64,000 bases of DNA, taken from the NCBI RefSeq assembly GCF_004795855.1, contig NZ_CP039252.1, positions 1,302,001 to 1,366,000 on the forward strand. The letters run 5' to 3'. Position numbers and translations under genes: made by a program. Below, in pieces: positions 1 through 9,426 of the stretch; the first letter of the stretch is position 1, and every line of letters starts with the position of its first letter. The stretch is from Hydrogenophaga sp. PAMC20947. GTDB taxonomy: Bacteria > Pseudomonadota > Gammaproteobacteria > Burkholderiales > Burkholderiaceae_C. Under the pieces are notes generated by a model. That model was not told the origin of the DNA. It was given only the letters and a program-made list of their open reading frames with translations, and did no database searches.

Positions 1-135
1 CAGTGCCAGACCGAGCTCGTACTGCCCAAGTCCAGACGGTCCCTGCAGGAGCCGGGCGTGGCCGCGCTGACCCACCAGGGTCTGCAATTGCCTTTGCAGC
101 CAGGGAGCCAGCGGGGTTGGTGATGAAGTGGGCAT
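1..135 (-). CDS. holB: DNA polymerase III delta' subunit, 5' end only
   Basis: Partial gene. The reverse strand opens with ATG at 135 and stays open to the window edge (45 codons). The N-terminus begins MPTSSPTPLAPWLQRQL and continues with a GHARLLQGPSGLGQ stretch, which matches the clamp-loader delta' subunit: a proline-leading APW segment followed by the degenerate P-loop (GPSGLG). Delta' is the wrench of the clamp-loader complex that opens the beta clamp. It starts 5 bases after the stop of tmk, and tmk-holB is a common bacterial order, so co-transcription with mltG-tmk is expected. Only the first part of the AAA+ domain is visible, so the call rests on the N-terminal motif and context. 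Confidence 0.8.
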   Translation of the reverse strand, partial: MPTSSPTPLAPWLQRQLQTLVGQRGHARLLQGPSGLGQYELGLAL

Positions 136-140
136 AGCCG

Positions 141-818
141 TCAGGTGGACTTGTTCAACCAGCCGCGTTGCACGAAGTGGTCATGCAGATCTTGCCAGAC
201 CTGCTCGCGGGGCTGGTCGGCGTTGATCTTGGCGAACCGCTCAGGTTGCGCGGTGGCACGCGCAGCGTAGCCCGCGACCACGGCCTGGAAAAAAGCCACG
301 GGCTGGGACTCAAAGCGGTCCGGGGCACGGGCATCGGCCAGGCGGGCCGCCGCGATCTCTGGGGCCAGATCGAACCAGACGGTCAGATCGGGCTGGCGAA
401 GGGCTTGGCCTTGCAGGGCTGGCGTGGCCTGCACCCATTGTTCCAGCGTCGTCAACACGGCCAGATCGAAGCCCCGCCCACCGCCTTGGTAGGCGAAGGT
501 GGCGTCGGTGAAGCGATCACACAGCACCGCTTCGCCCCGCGCCAGTGCGGGTTCGATCACGGTTATGAGGTGGTCGCGGCGGGCGGCAAATACCAGCAGG
601 GATTCCGTCAACGGGTCCATGGCATCGCCCAGCACCATGGCACGCAGCTTTTCGGCCAGCGGCGTCCCGCCCGGTTCGCGGGTCTGGGTGACCACCCTGC
701 CCTGTGCCTGAAATGCCTCGGCCAGGTGGGCGATGTGGGTGGACTTGCCCGCGCCGTCGATGCCCTCGAACGAGACGAACAGGCCTGTGGGTGTGGAAGA
801 CGGGCTGGAGGGAGACAT
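141..818 (-). CDS. tmk: Thymidylate kinase
   Basis: Phosphorylates dTMP to dTDP with ATP in the cytosol, an essential step of dTTP supply. The P-loop GIDGAGKST sits at residues 19-27, followed by the TREPGGT segment typical of the family and the CDRF motif with a YQGGGRG lid region. Length 225 aa, slightly long because of a Ser/Pro-rich N-terminal tail. I chose ATG at 818 over the in-frame TTG at 824 because the ATG lies 2 bases behind the mltG stop, giving tight coupling. The order mltG-tmk-holB is a classical proteobacterial operon, and all three genes run leftwards here. Confidence 0.95.
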   Translation of the reverse strand: MSPSSPSSTPTGLFVSFEGIDGAGKSTHIAHLAEAFQAQGRVVTQTREPGGTPLAEKLRAMVLGDAMDPLTESLLVFAARRDHLITVIEPALARGEAVLCDRFTDATFAYQGGGRGFDLAVLTTLEQWVQATPALQGQALRQPDLTVWFDLAPEIAAARLADARAPDRFESQPVAFFQAVVAGYAARATAQPERFAKINADQPREQVWQDLHDHFVQRGWLNKST

Positions 819-820
819 GA

Positions 821-1882
821 TCAACGGTTCAGGATATAGCGCCGAACAGCCGAATTGTGTTCGTCGAGCGAGTGACTGAAATGGCTGCTGCCATCGCCTT
901 TGGCCACGAAGTACAAGGCCTTCGAATCGGCTGGGCGCACGGCCGCCAGCAGCGAATTCCAGCCCGGCATGGAAATCGGCGAAGGCGGCAAGCCGGCGCG
1001 GGTGTAGGTGTTGTAAGGGGTGTCGGTGAGCAGGTCGATTTTGCGCAGATTGCCATCAAAACGCTCACCCAACCCGTAAATCACGGTGGGATCGGTTTGC
1101 AAGCGCATGCCAATGCGCAAGCGGTTGTTGAACACGGCGCCCACAAGGCTTCGGTCTTCCTCAGCACCCGTTTCCTTTTCAATGATGCTGGCCAGAATCA
1201 GGGTTTCTCCGGGCGTTTTGAGCACACTGGTCGGGCTGCGCTGTTCCCAGGCTTCAGCCAGGCGGGTGTCCATGGCCTGAGCCGCCTGCCGCAGCACGCT
1301 GGACGCCAGGGCATTTTTCACCACGCGGTAGGTATCAGGGAAGAACCGCCCCTCGGGTTGTTGGTCTTGCAGACCGATTTGCCCCATCACGGCTTCCGGG
1401 CTCAGTCCGTCAATGTCCTGGCGCAAATGGGGCGAAGCACGCACCGCAGCCAACACCTCCCGGATGTTCCAGCCCTCCAGCAGGATCACGCTGCGCAGCG
1501 CCTGTTCCCCCCGGACCATCTGCCTCAGCAGGCTTCGGGGTGTGGCCCCCGGCTTGATTTCGTAGACCCCGGCCTTGATGGCGGCAGCATTGCCAGACAG
1601 CCTGAACCACGCATACAACGCGGTGGCGGGCACGTCTACGCCAGCGGCCGCAATGGCTCTGGCCACCGCCCGGGAGGAGCTGCCGGGTTTGATTTCCAGT
1701 GTCAGCGGCTCATCTGCGGTGGTGCCGACAGGCAGCCGCAGCGCTAGCCCGGTCCACCACCACCCAGCCGCAACCCCGCCGACCACGGCAACCACGATCA
1801 GCGCAAAGAGCAGGGACAACAGGCGTTTCAAGGCGGGCAATACGGAGGACGGTGAGAGGGAGACCCCATGTGTGAGGGACAC
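821..1882 (-). CDS. mltG: Endolytic murein transglycosylase MltG (YceG family)
   Basis: Inner-membrane lytic transglycosylase that cleaves nascent glycan strands and so limits peptidoglycan chain length. Length 353 aa. One membrane helix spans roughly residues 20-42 ([16 protein letters not shown]), followed by a LysM-like region and the YceG catalytic domain. The conserved segment ASIIEKETG places the predicted catalytic glutamate at E235. The motif [10 protein letters not shown] near residue 300 is also typical of YceG. The start is GTG at 1882; an ATG at 1899 is out of frame. The stop lies 2 bases before the tmk start. Function is inferred from close family similarity. Confidence 0.93.
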   Translation of the reverse strand: MSLTHGVSLSPSSVLPALKRLLSLLFALIVVAVVGGVAAGWWWTGLALRLPVGTTADEPLTLEIKPGSSSRAVARAIAAAGVDVPATALYAWFRLSGNAAAIKAGVYEIKPGATPRSLLRQMVRGEQALRSVILLEGWNIREVLAAVRASPHLRQDIDGLSPEAVMGQIGLQDQQPEGRFFPDTYRVVKNALASSVLRQAAQAMDTRLAEAWEQRSPTSVLKTPGETLILASIIEKETGAEEDRSLVGAVFNNRLRIGMRLQTDPTVIYGLGERFDGNLRKIDLLTDTPYNTYTRAGLPPSPISMPGWNSLLAAVRPADSKALYFVAKGDGSSHFSHSLDEHNSAVRRYILNR

Positions 1883-2012
1883 AAAGGCAGGCCGAGCATG
1901 ATAATCCAGAGGGGTTCACAGTCCTAGGGTCTGAACTTCGTTGCTTTCTTGCAGCGCCTTGGTGCTGACCACCCCGCGCAGTTTTTGTTTTCACACTTTC
2001 CCCCCATTGCCC

Positions 2013-2954
2013 ATGTCCGATTCATCCTTGACCGCCTCCGAACTGTCTTCCTTGCACGGCGTGGTGCGCTGCGATCGCCTGGGTGTGATCCGGGCCGTTG
2101 GCGAAGAGGCGGCCAAGTTTCTGCACGGACAGCTCACCCATGATGTGGTGCTGCTCGACACTGTGCACGCTCGCCTCGCGTCGTTTTGCTCATCCAAGGG
2201 CCGCATGCAGGCCAGTTTTGTGGTGTTCAAGCGCTCGGCTGAGGAAATTTTTCTGGTGTGTGATGCGGCCTTGTTGCCCACCACGCTCAAGCGGCTTTCG
2301 ATGTTTGTGATGCGGGCCAAAGCCAAGCTCAGCGATGCGAGTGCCGAAGTGGCGGTATGGGGGTTGGCTGGGTCTGCCGTGCCGACCGATCTGCCCGCCG
2401 AGCCCTGGAGCATGACGACCGAGCCCAACGGGGCGCATGTGGTTCGGCTCTACCCAGGCGAAGGCGTGTCCCGCGCCTTGTGGGTTGCGCCGGTGGATAC
2501 CGCGGCGCCGCAAGGCCCTGCCCTGACCCCGGCCAACTGGGCCTGGCTGGAGGTCATGAGTGGCGTGGCGCCGGTTACTGCACCCATCGTGGAAGCCTTT
2601 GTGCCCCAGATGTTGAACCACGAATCGGTGGGCGGTGTGAATTTCAAGAAAGGGTGTTACCCCGGGCAGGAAGTGGTGGCGCGCAGCCAGTTTCGTGGCA
2701 GCTTGAAGCGCCGGGCCTACCGAGTCGCCTGCCCGGAGGCCTTGTCGGTGGGGCAAGAAGTGTTCCACGACAGCGACCCCGGTCAACCCTGCGGCCTGGT
2801 GGCGGCCGCTGCTGCACATCCGGCCGGCGGCTGGTCTGCCATCGTGTCGATGCAGACCCAGGCCGCATCGGATGGCCATCTGCATGCGGGCTCGGTATCA
2901 GGCCCTGAATTGCAGCTGCTGGCGCTGCCCTACCCCTTGCTCGACGACATTTGA
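2013..2954 (+). CDS. ygfZ: tRNA-modifying folate-binding protein YgfZ
   Basis: Folate-dependent protein of the GcvT fold that supports iron-sulfur enzymes such as the tRNA thiomethyltransferase MiaB. Length 313 aa. The signature KGCYPGQE lies around residue 213, with the conserved cysteine at C215 required in E. coli YgfZ. The frame is open upstream to a TTG at 1941, but ATG at 2013 gives the expected N-terminus (MSDSSLTASE). No clear Shine-Dalgarno sequence precedes it. The gene is divergent from mltG and 23 bases ahead of the NRDE gene, with which it probably forms an operon. Confidence 0.93.
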   Translation: MSDSSLTASELSSLHGVVRCDRLGVIRAVGEEAAKFLHGQLTHDVVLLDTVHARLASFCSSKGRMQASFVVFKRSAEEIFLVCDAALLPTTLKRLSMFVMRAKAKLSDASAEVAVWGLAGSAVPTDLPAEPWSMTTEPNGAHVVRLYPGEGVSRALWVAPVDTAAPQGPALTPANWAWLEVMSGVAPVTAPIVEAFVPQMLNHESVGGVNFKKGCYPGQEVVARSQFRGSLKRRAYRVACPEALSVGQEVFHDSDPGQPCGLVAAAAAHPAGGWSAIVSMQTQAASDGHLHAGSVSGPELQLLALPYPLLDDI

Positions 2955-2977
2955 ATTGAATCGGACTTCGCGATTTC

Positions 2978-3838
2978 ATGTGTTTGATTGCATTTGCCAT
3001 CGCCGTTGATCCGGCGTGTCCCTTGTTCATTGCCGCCAACCGCGATGAGTTCCTGGACCGCCCGACCGCGCCGCTCCACCGCTGGAGCCTGCCCAATGGC
3101 GCGGTTGTGGCTGGCGGGCGAGACTTGCGCGACGGCGGCACCTGGTTGGGATTGAACACCACCGGTCGCGTGGCGATGCTCACCAACGTACGGGATGCCC
3201 AGCCCCAGCCCGCGGCGCGCAGCCGGGGCGAGCTGGCCAACCGCTGGCTGGCGGGCGATGTGTCGTGGGAGGCGTTGCTGGAAGGGCTGAGCGCCGGCGA
3301 TTATGGGGGGTTCAACCTGGTGGTCGGCGACGTCGCCAACCATGCCTGGGGTTGGGTGTCCAACCGGCACCCCGATGCGCCTCATGCGGCTGTCGCCCCC
3401 GCTTTGCACCACCGAACGCTGGAACCCGGCCTGTACGGTTTGTCCAATGCTGCCCTGGATACCGGCTGGCCCAAGACCTTGCGGTTGAAGCAGGCCCTGT
3501 CTGAGTCGCTGGCCATGGACTTGCAGGGCGACGGTGCGGGTGGCCGCTCCCGCATGTTGAAGGCCTTGGGTGATGGCCAGCAGGTGGCCATGGATGACCT
3601 GCCTTTGACCGGTGTCGCTCCGGCCTGGGAGCAAGCGCTGTCGAGCCCTTTTGTGCATGTGCCCGAGCGCGGCTACGGCACCCGCAGCAGCCTGGTCGTG
3701 CGGGCACGTCAGGAACCCTTCTCCACAGGCCCACTCGGGTTGCAGGTGGACTTGGAAGAATGGACCCATGGCGGCGACCATGGCGGCCAGCCCACCTGGA
3801 GCGATACCCACCGCCAAGCCATGAGCCTCAGCTGGTAG
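2978..3838 (+). CDS. NRDE family protein (TANGO2-like)
   Basis: Member of the NRDE/TANGO2 family, named for the Asn-Arg-Asp-Glu motif, here at residues 21-24 (AANRDEF). The protein starts MCLI, so Cys2 would become N-terminal after methionine removal, as in N-terminal-nucleophile hydrolases to which the family has been compared. Length 286 aa, no signal peptide or membrane helix visible, so probably cytosolic. The biochemical role of bacterial members is not firmly established; eukaryotic TANGO2 has been linked to haem and lipid handling. It follows ygfZ by 23 bases. Its end is 6 bases from the convergent YbgC-GNAT gene, leaving no room for a terminator. Confidence 0.88.
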   Translation: MCLIAFAIAVDPACPLFIAANRDEFLDRPTAPLHRWSLPNGAVVAGGRDLRDGGTWLGLNTTGRVAMLTNVRDAQPQPAARSRGELANRWLAGDVSWEALLEGLSAGDYGGFNLVVGDVANHAWGWVSNRHPDAPHAAVAPALHHRTLEPGLYGLSNAALDTGWPKTLRLKQALSESLAMDLQGDGAGGRSRMLKALGDGQQVAMDDLPLTGVAPAWEQALSSPFVHVPERGYGTRSSLVVRARQEPFSTGPLGLQVDLEEWTHGGDHGGQPTWSDTHRQAMSLSW

Positions 3839-3844
3839 CGGCGT

Positions 3845-4711
3845 TCAGCGCAGCGAACGGCTCATGGTGATGTGGGGAATACCCGCCTCTTCATAAGGCT
3901 CGCCCTGGCGCATGAAGCCGAGCCGGTCGTAAAACCCTTCAGCGCTGCGTTGGGCGTGCAGCACCACTTCCCGCTCCCCCCGGGCTTTCGCCGCATCCGC
4001 CAAGGCCTCCAGCACCTGGCGCCCCAGCTGCCCTCCTCGAAGCACCCGGTCCACGGCCATGCGACCCACCTTCGCCACCCCGGGCCCGGCAGGCACCATG
4101 CGCCCGGTGGCCACGCACCAGCCCAGCCGGTTGAACGCCACGGCGTGCATGGCGGTCTGGTCGGCCGCATCCGATTCCAGTTCTTTGGGGATGCGCTGCT
4201 CTTCCACGAACACCGCAGCCCGCAGGCGCTGGGCATCTTTACCCAGTGTGGCCCAGTCGCCCACCTCGATGCGAACCATGGGCTCGCCGGCCTCATATCC
4301 CAGCAACGTCTCGCGCAATACGGGTGGAACCGGGCGCGACGTCTGGGTGGAGGGATCGGCGAACACGTAAACGATTTCGCCAGAGATCAAGTGTTCTTCG
4401 CCCCGGAAAATGGCCCCGGTGAATACCATCGACGATGTGCCAATGCGGCTGCATTTCATGGCCACCTCGACCTGATCATCGACCCGTGCCGAAGCGTGAA
4501 ACTCCACCGTGGCCTTCACCACGTAGAGATCACCTTCCAGTGCATCCATGGTCGGTTGGTAGGGCAAAGCCAGTGCGCGCCAGTAGTCGGCAATGGCGGT
4601 GTCAAAGTACATCAGGTAGTGGGCGTTGAACACGATTTTTTGCATGTCGACCTCGGCCCAGCGAACGCGCAGGCGGTGGAAGAAGCGGAAATCGGAGCGT
4701 TTGAGTGTCAT
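3845..4711 (-). CDS. YbgC/FadM thioesterase - GNAT acetyltransferase fusion
   Basis: Two domains in 288 aa. Residues about 1-135 form a hot-dog-fold thioesterase of the YbgC/FadM type: WAEVDMQKIVFNAHYLMYFD carries the Asp (D22) expected in the active site. Residues about 145-288 form a GNAT acetyltransferase: FVEEQRIPKELE resembles ElaA-type proteins, and the acetyl-CoA loop region is RVLRGGQLGRQVLEAL, with Gln where the motif usually has Gly. The enzyme may hydrolyse acyl-CoA and separately transfer an acetyl group; the substrate is unknown. A GGAG Shine-Dalgarno sequence precedes the ATG. The fusion is known in Burkholderiales, but no pathway is assigned as far as I know. Confidence 0.88.
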   Translation of the reverse strand: MTLKRSDFRFFHRLRVRWAEVDMQKIVFNAHYLMYFDTAIADYWRALALPYQPTMDALEGDLYVVKATVEFHASARVDDQVEVAMKCSRIGTSSMVFTGAIFRGEEHLISGEIVYVFADPSTQTSRPVPPVLRETLLGYEAGEPMVRIEVGDWATLGKDAQRLRAAVFVEEQRIPKELESDAADQTAMHAVAFNRLGWCVATGRMVPAGPGVAKVGRMAVDRVLRGGQLGRQVLEALADAAKARGEREVVLHAQRSAEGFYDRLGFMRQGEPYEEAGIPHITMSRSLR

Positions 4712-4815
4712 GGGGTCTCCAGATGGGGAAGCGCTTGTGGCTGTGCTCTGATGTTAGATGCTCGTTCCAGATGTTCTTGTGTCAACCCGTCCAGATATCC
4801 GAGAATGGCTCTGTC

Positions 4816-5430
4816 ATGCGCCTGTTCACCCTCTTTACCCTGCCCCGCTCCAGCTGGAACGTGCGCCGGTCCATCTGGATCTGCTGCGCGTTCGGATGGC
4901 TGGCGCAACCCGCTCTGGCCGAGGTGAGTGAAAGCCTGCAATACCGGTACTACACCGTCTCGCCCTATGGCAAAGAAGCCTTGTGGCAGGCGATGGACCG
5001 TGCATCGCCGATCCGGGAAAAGGGGCAGGTGTTTCGCGGCGATACCCGGTGGCAGGTGGTCTGGGACCTTCGCTGGGAACAGGGCACCAGTGGACGGTGT
5101 GCGCTCACCCGGGTGCAGACCACGTTGCACGCCACCATCACCTTGCCCCAGATCAGCGGGGACTGGGATGCAGGAACGCGTGCTCGCTTCATTCGGTATG
5201 CCACTGCTTTGCGGCAACATGAACTGGGGCATGTGGATTCGGGGCGCGAGGCCGCGCGCGCAATTGATCGCCGCCTGAGTGCTTTTCCCGTGATGTCTTC
5301 TTGCCATGCCCTGGAGCAGGCCGCCAACGCCGCAGGCTTCGAGCTGTTGGAGCAAGCTCGTCAGCGCGACCTCGCCCTCGACCAGCGCACCGGTCACGGG
5401 CGCAGCGAAGGGGTGGTCTTGCCCGACTGA
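4816..5430 (+). CDS. DUF922 secreted Zn-dependent protease-like protein
   Basis: Predicted exported protein of 204 aa. A signal peptide ends near residue 35 (QPALA before EVSES). The DUF922 domain contains HELGH at residues 135-139, an HExxH zinc-binding motif preceded by a LRQ segment and followed by D-S-G-R-E. This suggests a zinc metalloprotease acting in the periplasm. Two cysteines at about 95 and 163 may form a disulphide. The reading frame is open back to 4705, but ATG at 4816 gives a proper signal peptide and clears the divergent YbgC-GNAT start. Substrate unknown. Confidence 0.82.
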   Translation: MRLFTLFTLPRSSWNVRRSIWICCAFGWLAQPALAEVSESLQYRYYTVSPYGKEALWQAMDRASPIREKGQVFRGDTRWQVVWDLRWEQGTSGRCALTRVQTTLHATITLPQISGDWDAGTRARFIRYATALRQHELGHVDSGREAARAIDRRLSAFPVMSSCHALEQAANAAGFELLEQARQRDLALDQRTGHGRSEGVVLPD

Positions 5431-5463
5431 ATTCGATCGAATCCGACCCATCGTGGGCCGGGT

Positions 5464-6444
5464 TCAGCCGCTCCAGGCGTGGCGCAGGGCGCGGGCCGCG
5501 TCCATGTGGCTGGTGAGCGCTTGCGGTAGGGCGCGTCCGAACTGGATGAAGCCGTGGACCATGCCCGGGTAGATTTCGATGTCTACCGCCACGCCCGCCA
5601 GGCGCAAACGATCGGCGTACAAAAGGCCTTCATCTGTCAGAGGGTCACATTCAGCGAGACCGATCCAGGCCGGTGCCAAGCGCTCCAGATCACGCACTTC
5701 ACCCGTGGCATCCACGCCATCAAGCGGCGCAAAGCGCCAGTCATTGCGGTCCTCGGCTCCGCGCAGGTAGTGCCCAAAGAAGTAGTCGATGTGGGCTGTC
5801 TCCAGCATGAAGCCATGGCCAAAGGTCTTGTGGGACGGCGTGTGCTGGTGCCCGCCCGTTCCCGGGTAAAACAGCATCTGCAAAGCCAGCGGCCAGCCTG
5901 CGTCGCGCGCTTCAATGGCCGTGGCGGCGGCCAGCGTGCCGCCCGCGCTGTCGCCGCCCACCGCCAGCCGGCTCGCGTCCAGCCTCAGCTGGGGTGCGTT
6001 GTCGCGCAGCCAGGCCAGACTGTCCCAGGCGTCGTCCACCGCTGTGGGGAACTTCCATTCGGGCGCCAGCCGGTAGTCCACCGAAACCACTGCGCAATGG
6101 GCCAGGTGGGCCAGATGGCGACACAAAGGCTCGTGGGTGGCCACGCTGCCCACGGTGAACCCGCCCCCGTGGAAGTACAGCAAGACCGGCAGTGGCTGCT
6201 CAGCGGCAGGCGCGTAAAGCTCAGCGTTGATCTGGGCGCCGTCGCGGGTCGGAATCTGCAGGCTTTCCACTCGGGGCAGTTTGTGCAGAGGGATATCGAG
6301 CACACCGGCACCCGCTGCGTAGGCCTGTTTGGCCTGAGATGGCGAGAGGGCGTGCATGGGCGGGTGGCCGGCGCGGGCCACCCGATCCAGAAGGCCACGC
6401 ATGGCGGGGGTGAGCAAGGCTCTCGGGTTGGAGTGTTTGGACAT
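5464..6444 (-). CDS. Alpha/beta hydrolase, hormone-sensitive-lipase family
   Basis: Esterase/lipase of family IV (HSL type), 326 aa. The oxyanion-hole motif HGGG lies at residues 92-95, and the nucleophile elbow GDSAGG at 164-169 puts the catalytic serine at S166. Asp in ECDPLTDEG and His in GMVHGF complete the expected triad. No signal peptide is seen, so it is probably cytosolic. Likely substrates are short-chain esters; the sequence does not show which. The start at 6444 (MSKHSNPRAL) is preferred over a longer frame to 6498. Convergent with the DUF922 gene and divergent from the alcohol dehydrogenase. Confidence 0.88.
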   Translation of the reverse strand: MSKHSNPRALLTPAMRGLLDRVARAGHPPMHALSPSQAKQAYAAGAGVLDIPLHKLPRVESLQIPTRDGAQINAELYAPAAEQPLPVLLYFHGGGFTVGSVATHEPLCRHLAHLAHCAVVSVDYRLAPEWKFPTAVDDAWDSLAWLRDNAPQLRLDASRLAVGGDSAGGTLAAATAIEARDAGWPLALQMLFYPGTGGHQHTPSHKTFGHGFMLETAHIDYFFGHYLRGAEDRNDWRFAPLDGVDATGEVRDLERLAPAWIGLAECDPLTDEGLLYADRLRLAGVAVDIEIYPGMVHGFIQFGRALPQALTSHMDAARALRHAWSG

Positions 6445-6537
6445 GCGGCGTTTTTTACGGTGTGGGCTCGGCAGCGCCTGTCTTGTGCGCGACCCCATGG
6501 GGGATGGACCGGGTGGTGCGCTGCAGACTGGAGTGCG

Positions 6538-6543
6538 TATAGT
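6538..6543 (+). promoter_or_regulatory. Possible -10 box of the alcohol dehydrogenase gene
   Basis: TATAGT matches 5 of 6 bases of the sigma-70 -10 consensus, 35 bases before the ATG. No convincing -35 is present 16-18 bases upstream (GGTGCG), so this is a weak call from one element only. Confidence 0.3.
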
Positions 6544-6578
6544 TTGCCTTCATCGACCACTCCCGCGAGACCCCACCC

Positions 6579-7715
6579 ATGGCCCAGATTCTTTACATCA
6601 CCAACATCCTCATCGAGTTTGGCGCGCTGGCGCAGCTGGCCGCCGAATGTGAGCGCACCGGGATACGCCGGCCCTTGATCGTGACGGACGCGGGGGTGAA
6701 GGCTGCGGGCTTGCTGGCCAAGACCGAAGCCGCCTTGCCGGGCGTGTCGTTTGCGGTGTTTGCCGACACACCTTCCAACCCCACCGAGGCAGCGGTTCGG
6801 GCAGCGGTGGAGGTGTACCGGCAAGGCGATTGCGACGGCCTGATCGCTCTGGGCGGTGGCAGCGCCATCGATTGCGCCAAAGGTGTGGCCATTGCTTCCG
6901 CGCACGAAGGCCCACTGAAAACCTACGCCACGATCGAAGGTGGCTCACCCAAAATCACCGACCGTGTCCCGCCCCTGATCGCGATTCCCACCACCGCCGG
7001 CACCGGCAGCGAAGTGGCGCGAGGCGCCATCGTGATCGTGGACGATGGCCGCAAGCTGGGCTTTCACAGCTGGCACCTGGTGCCCAAGACCGCCCTGCTT
7101 GACCCCGAACTCACCCTGGGGCTGCCGCCCATGCTCACGGCCGCCACCGGGATGGACGCGATTGCCCATTGCATGGAAACCTTCATGGCGCCGCCTTTCA
7201 ATCCACCGGCCGACGGCATTGCGCTCGATGGCCTGACCCGTGGTTGGGCACACATCGAGCGCGCCACGCAAGACGGCAGCGACCGCGAGGCGCGGCTCAA
7301 CATGATGAGCGCCAGCATGCAGGGCGCGATGGCGTTTCAGAAAGGGCTGGGCTGTGTGCATTCGCTCAGTCACAGCCTGGGCGGCGTGAACCCCCGTTTG
7401 CACCACGGCACGTTGAACGCCATGTTTTTGCCCGCCGTGATCCGGTTCAACAGCGAGGCCGAATCCATGAAAAAGGAGCGCCGCCTGGATCGCATGGCCC
7501 ATGCCATGGGCCTGGGCAGCGGCGCCGAAGTCCCCGGGGCTATCACCGCCATGAACGCCCGACTGGGATTGCCCTCGGGCCTGGCCGCCATGGGCGTGAC
7601 CCCCGATCTGTTCGACAAGGTGATTGAAGGCGCGCTCGCCGACCATTGCCACAAGACCAACCCACGGCTGGCCAGCGTGGACGACTACCTGCAAATCCTG
7701 ACACAAGCCATGTGA
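6579..7715 (+). CDS. Iron-containing alcohol dehydrogenase
   Basis: Group III (iron-type) alcohol dehydrogenase, 378 aa. It should oxidise an alcohol or reduce an aldehyde with NAD(P). The nucleotide-binding motif GGGSAID is at residues 92-98 and the family signature PTTAGTGSE at 138-146. Metal ligands are expected in the segment with HCMETFM, HSLSHSLGG and the HHGT region. No signal peptide. It stands alone between a divergent hydrolase and cysK, so the sequence does not reveal the physiological substrate. Confidence 0.9.
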   Translation: MAQILYITNILIEFGALAQLAAECERTGIRRPLIVTDAGVKAAGLLAKTEAALPGVSFAVFADTPSNPTEAAVRAAVEVYRQGDCDGLIALGGGSAIDCAKGVAIASAHEGPLKTYATIEGGSPKITDRVPPLIAIPTTAGTGSEVARGAIVIVDDGRKLGFHSWHLVPKTALLDPELTLGLPPMLTAATGMDAIAHCMETFMAPPFNPPADGIALDGLTRGWAHIERATQDGSDREARLNMMSASMQGAMAFQKGLGCVHSLSHSLGGVNPRLHHGTLNAMFLPAVIRFNSEAESMKKERRLDRMAHAMGLGSGAEVPGAITAMNARLGLPSGLAAMGVTPDLFDKVIEGALADHCHKTNPRLASVDDYLQILTQAM

Positions 7716-7776
7716 TTGATCTGCGGCGATACTGTTTATTTTTGAGCAATCGTGAGTGCACGAGAAGGGACAACAG

Positions 7777-8697
7777 ATGAAAGCCCAAAACATTCTTGAG
7801 ACCATTGGTCGCACCCCCCATGTGCGCATCAACAGCCTTTTTGGCAGCGCCAAGCAGCAGGTCTGGATCAAATCCGAGCGCAGCAACCCGGGTGGTTCGA
7901 TCAAGGACCGCATCGCCCTGGCCATGATCGAAGACGCCGAGAAATCAGGCGTGCTGAAGGCCGGCGGCACCATCGTGGAGCCCACTTCGGGCAACACGGG
8001 CGTGGGCCTGGCCATGGTGGCTGCGGTCAAGGGTTACAAGCTGGTGCTCGTCATGCCCGACAGCATGTCCATCGAGCGCCGCCGCCTGATGCTGGCCTAC
8101 GGCGCGAGCTTTGACCTCACGCCCAAGGAAAAAGGCATGAAAGGCGCAATCGCGCGCGCAGAAGAAATCGTGGCAGCGACACCCGGCGCCTGGATGCCGC
8201 AGCAGTTCAACAACCCGGCCAACACCGCGGTCCATGCACGCACCACCGCCCAGGAAATCCTGGCAGACTTTCCCGATGGCATCGATGTGCTGATCACCGG
8301 CGTGGGCACGGGTGGCCACCTGAGCGGTTGCGCCGAGGTGCTGAAGGCCCAGTGGCCCCAGCTCAAGGTGTATGCGGTGGAGCCTGTCGCTTCGCCCGTG
8401 ATTTCGGGCGGGTCACCAGCGCCCCACCCTATCCAGGGCATTGGCGCAGGCTTTATTCCCGGCAATCTGAACACCCAGTTGCTCGATGGTGTGATTCTGG
8501 TCGACGCCGAGCCGGCGCGTGAGATGGCGCGCCGCTGCGCGAGCGAAGAAGGCATGCTGGTTGGCATTTCATCGGGTGCAACGCTGGCTGCCATTGCGCA
8601 GAAGTTGCCCGACCTGGCCCCCGACGCCGTGGTGTTGGGTTTCAACTATGACACCGGCGAACGCTACCTATCGGTAGAAGGCTTTTTGCCCGCCTGA
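7777..8697 (+). CDS. cysK: Cysteine synthase (O-acetylserine sulfhydrylase)
   Basis: PLP enzyme that makes cysteine from O-acetylserine and sulfide. Length 306 aa. The PLP-binding lysine is K43 in NPGGSIKDR, the substrate loop TSGNTG starts at residue 70, and the phosphate loop is GTGGH. ATG at 7777 is chosen over a longer frame from 7756: it gives the usual CysK N-terminus ([14 protein letters not shown]) and has a purine-rich ribosome-binding stretch (AGAAGGGA) upstream. The gene ends 23 bases before a strong intrinsic terminator. CysK and CysM are hard to separate by eye; the length and loop fit CysK better. Confidence 0.9.
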   Translation: MKAQNILETIGRTPHVRINSLFGSAKQQVWIKSERSNPGGSIKDRIALAMIEDAEKSGVLKAGGTIVEPTSGNTGVGLAMVAAVKGYKLVLVMPDSMSIERRRLMLAYGASFDLTPKEKGMKGAIARAEEIVAATPGAWMPQQFNNPANTAVHARTTAQEILADFPDGIDVLITGVGTGGHLSGCAEVLKAQWPQLKVYAVEPVASPVISGGSPAPHPIQGIGAGFIPGNLNTQLLDGVILVDAEPAREMARRCASEEGMLVGISSGATLAAIAQKLPDLAPDAVVLGFNYDTGERYLSVEGFLPA

Positions 8698-8717
8698 CGG
8701 GCCCGCAAACACCCGGC

Positions 8718-8745
8718 AAAAAGGCTCCTGAGGGAGCCTTTTTTT
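8718..8745 (+). terminator. Intrinsic terminator after cysK
   Basis: Perfect 8-bp stem AAGGCTCC (8721-8728) with GGAGCCTT (8733-8740), loop TGAG, followed by T to 8745. The A-run on the left makes it potentially bidirectional, so it can also stop the convergent lipoprotein transcript. Confidence 0.92.
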
Positions 8746-8761
8746 ATACATGCTGCCTTGC

Positions 8762-9259
8762 TTAATTGAGGCGCGACAGACTGTATTTCAGAAACTCGGT
8801 GGGGAAACCCTGTGCGTCATCGGGCGAGTCGGGGTCACCCACCAACATGGTCGTGTTATCGCTGAACAACAAGACCTTGCCTTCGCCCTGCGCCGAGGTA
8901 CCCTCGAATTTGTCGGCGGTGCGGCCCTGGGTCGTCGTGGTGCCGGTGAAGGTGACGTTGAGGTCCGACAGCACTTTTTTGTCACGAACGGACGGACCTG
9001 AGCACGACCGCCCGATGTAGGCATAGGCGATGATGTCACCGGTCATGGTGGTGGGCGAGGTTTTGCGCAAATCGGCCCGTGCCTGGGCGGAGGCTCCGCT
9101 GTCTTCCACGCAAGTGCTGATCCAGGAACCCACATACTTGGCCACCGGGTCGCTCGTGGAGTCGGTGGGAAGCGGATCGTCGCGGCCGCCACCACAGGCA
9201 GCCAGGCTGGTCACGGCGACAGCGAGTGCGAGCATTTTGAAACGTTGGGAAAGCTGCAT
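8762..9259 (-). CDS. Predicted lipoprotein, function unknown
   Basis: Small lipoprotein of 165 aa. The signal sequence ends in a lipobox TSLAAC, with the lipidated cysteine at residue 22, followed by GGGRDD. With Gly at position +2 the protein is predicted to reach the outer membrane. The mature part has two further cysteines (ISTC, RSC) that may form a disulphide, and a beta-rich pattern (YVGSW, KVLLFSDNTTMLVG) like small lipocalin-type or META-like domains. I do not recognise a named family. The start at 9259 is set by the signal peptide. Convergent with cysK across a shared terminator. Confidence 0.75.
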   Translation of the reverse strand: MQLSQRFKMLALAVAVTSLAACGGGRDDPLPTDSTSDPVAKYVGSWISTCVEDSGASAQARADLRKTSPTTMTGDIIAYAYIGRSCSGPSVRDKKVLSDLNVTFTGTTTTQGRTADKFEGTSAQGEGKVLLFSDNTTMLVGDPDSPDDAQGFPTEFLKYSLSRLN

Positions 9260-9426
9260 GGGTCTACTTTCTTGAAAGGATTGATAGGGCTTTGAGGGCG
9301 TTGAAGCAGAGTATGCGGAGACGCCCGTTCCGGACATGTAGGACATCTGTCCATTCTGCCGGCCACTCACTGCTCACCCTTGGGCAAAGGGTAAAGGGGT
9401 GTAACGGGGCTCTGACTCTTGGGGCC

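Noticed and set aside
525..560. GGTTCGATC reminiscent of a tRNA T-loop
   Set aside because: Lies inside tmk coding sequence and no cloverleaf can be drawn around it; the same holds for GGTTCGATC at 7893 in cysK.
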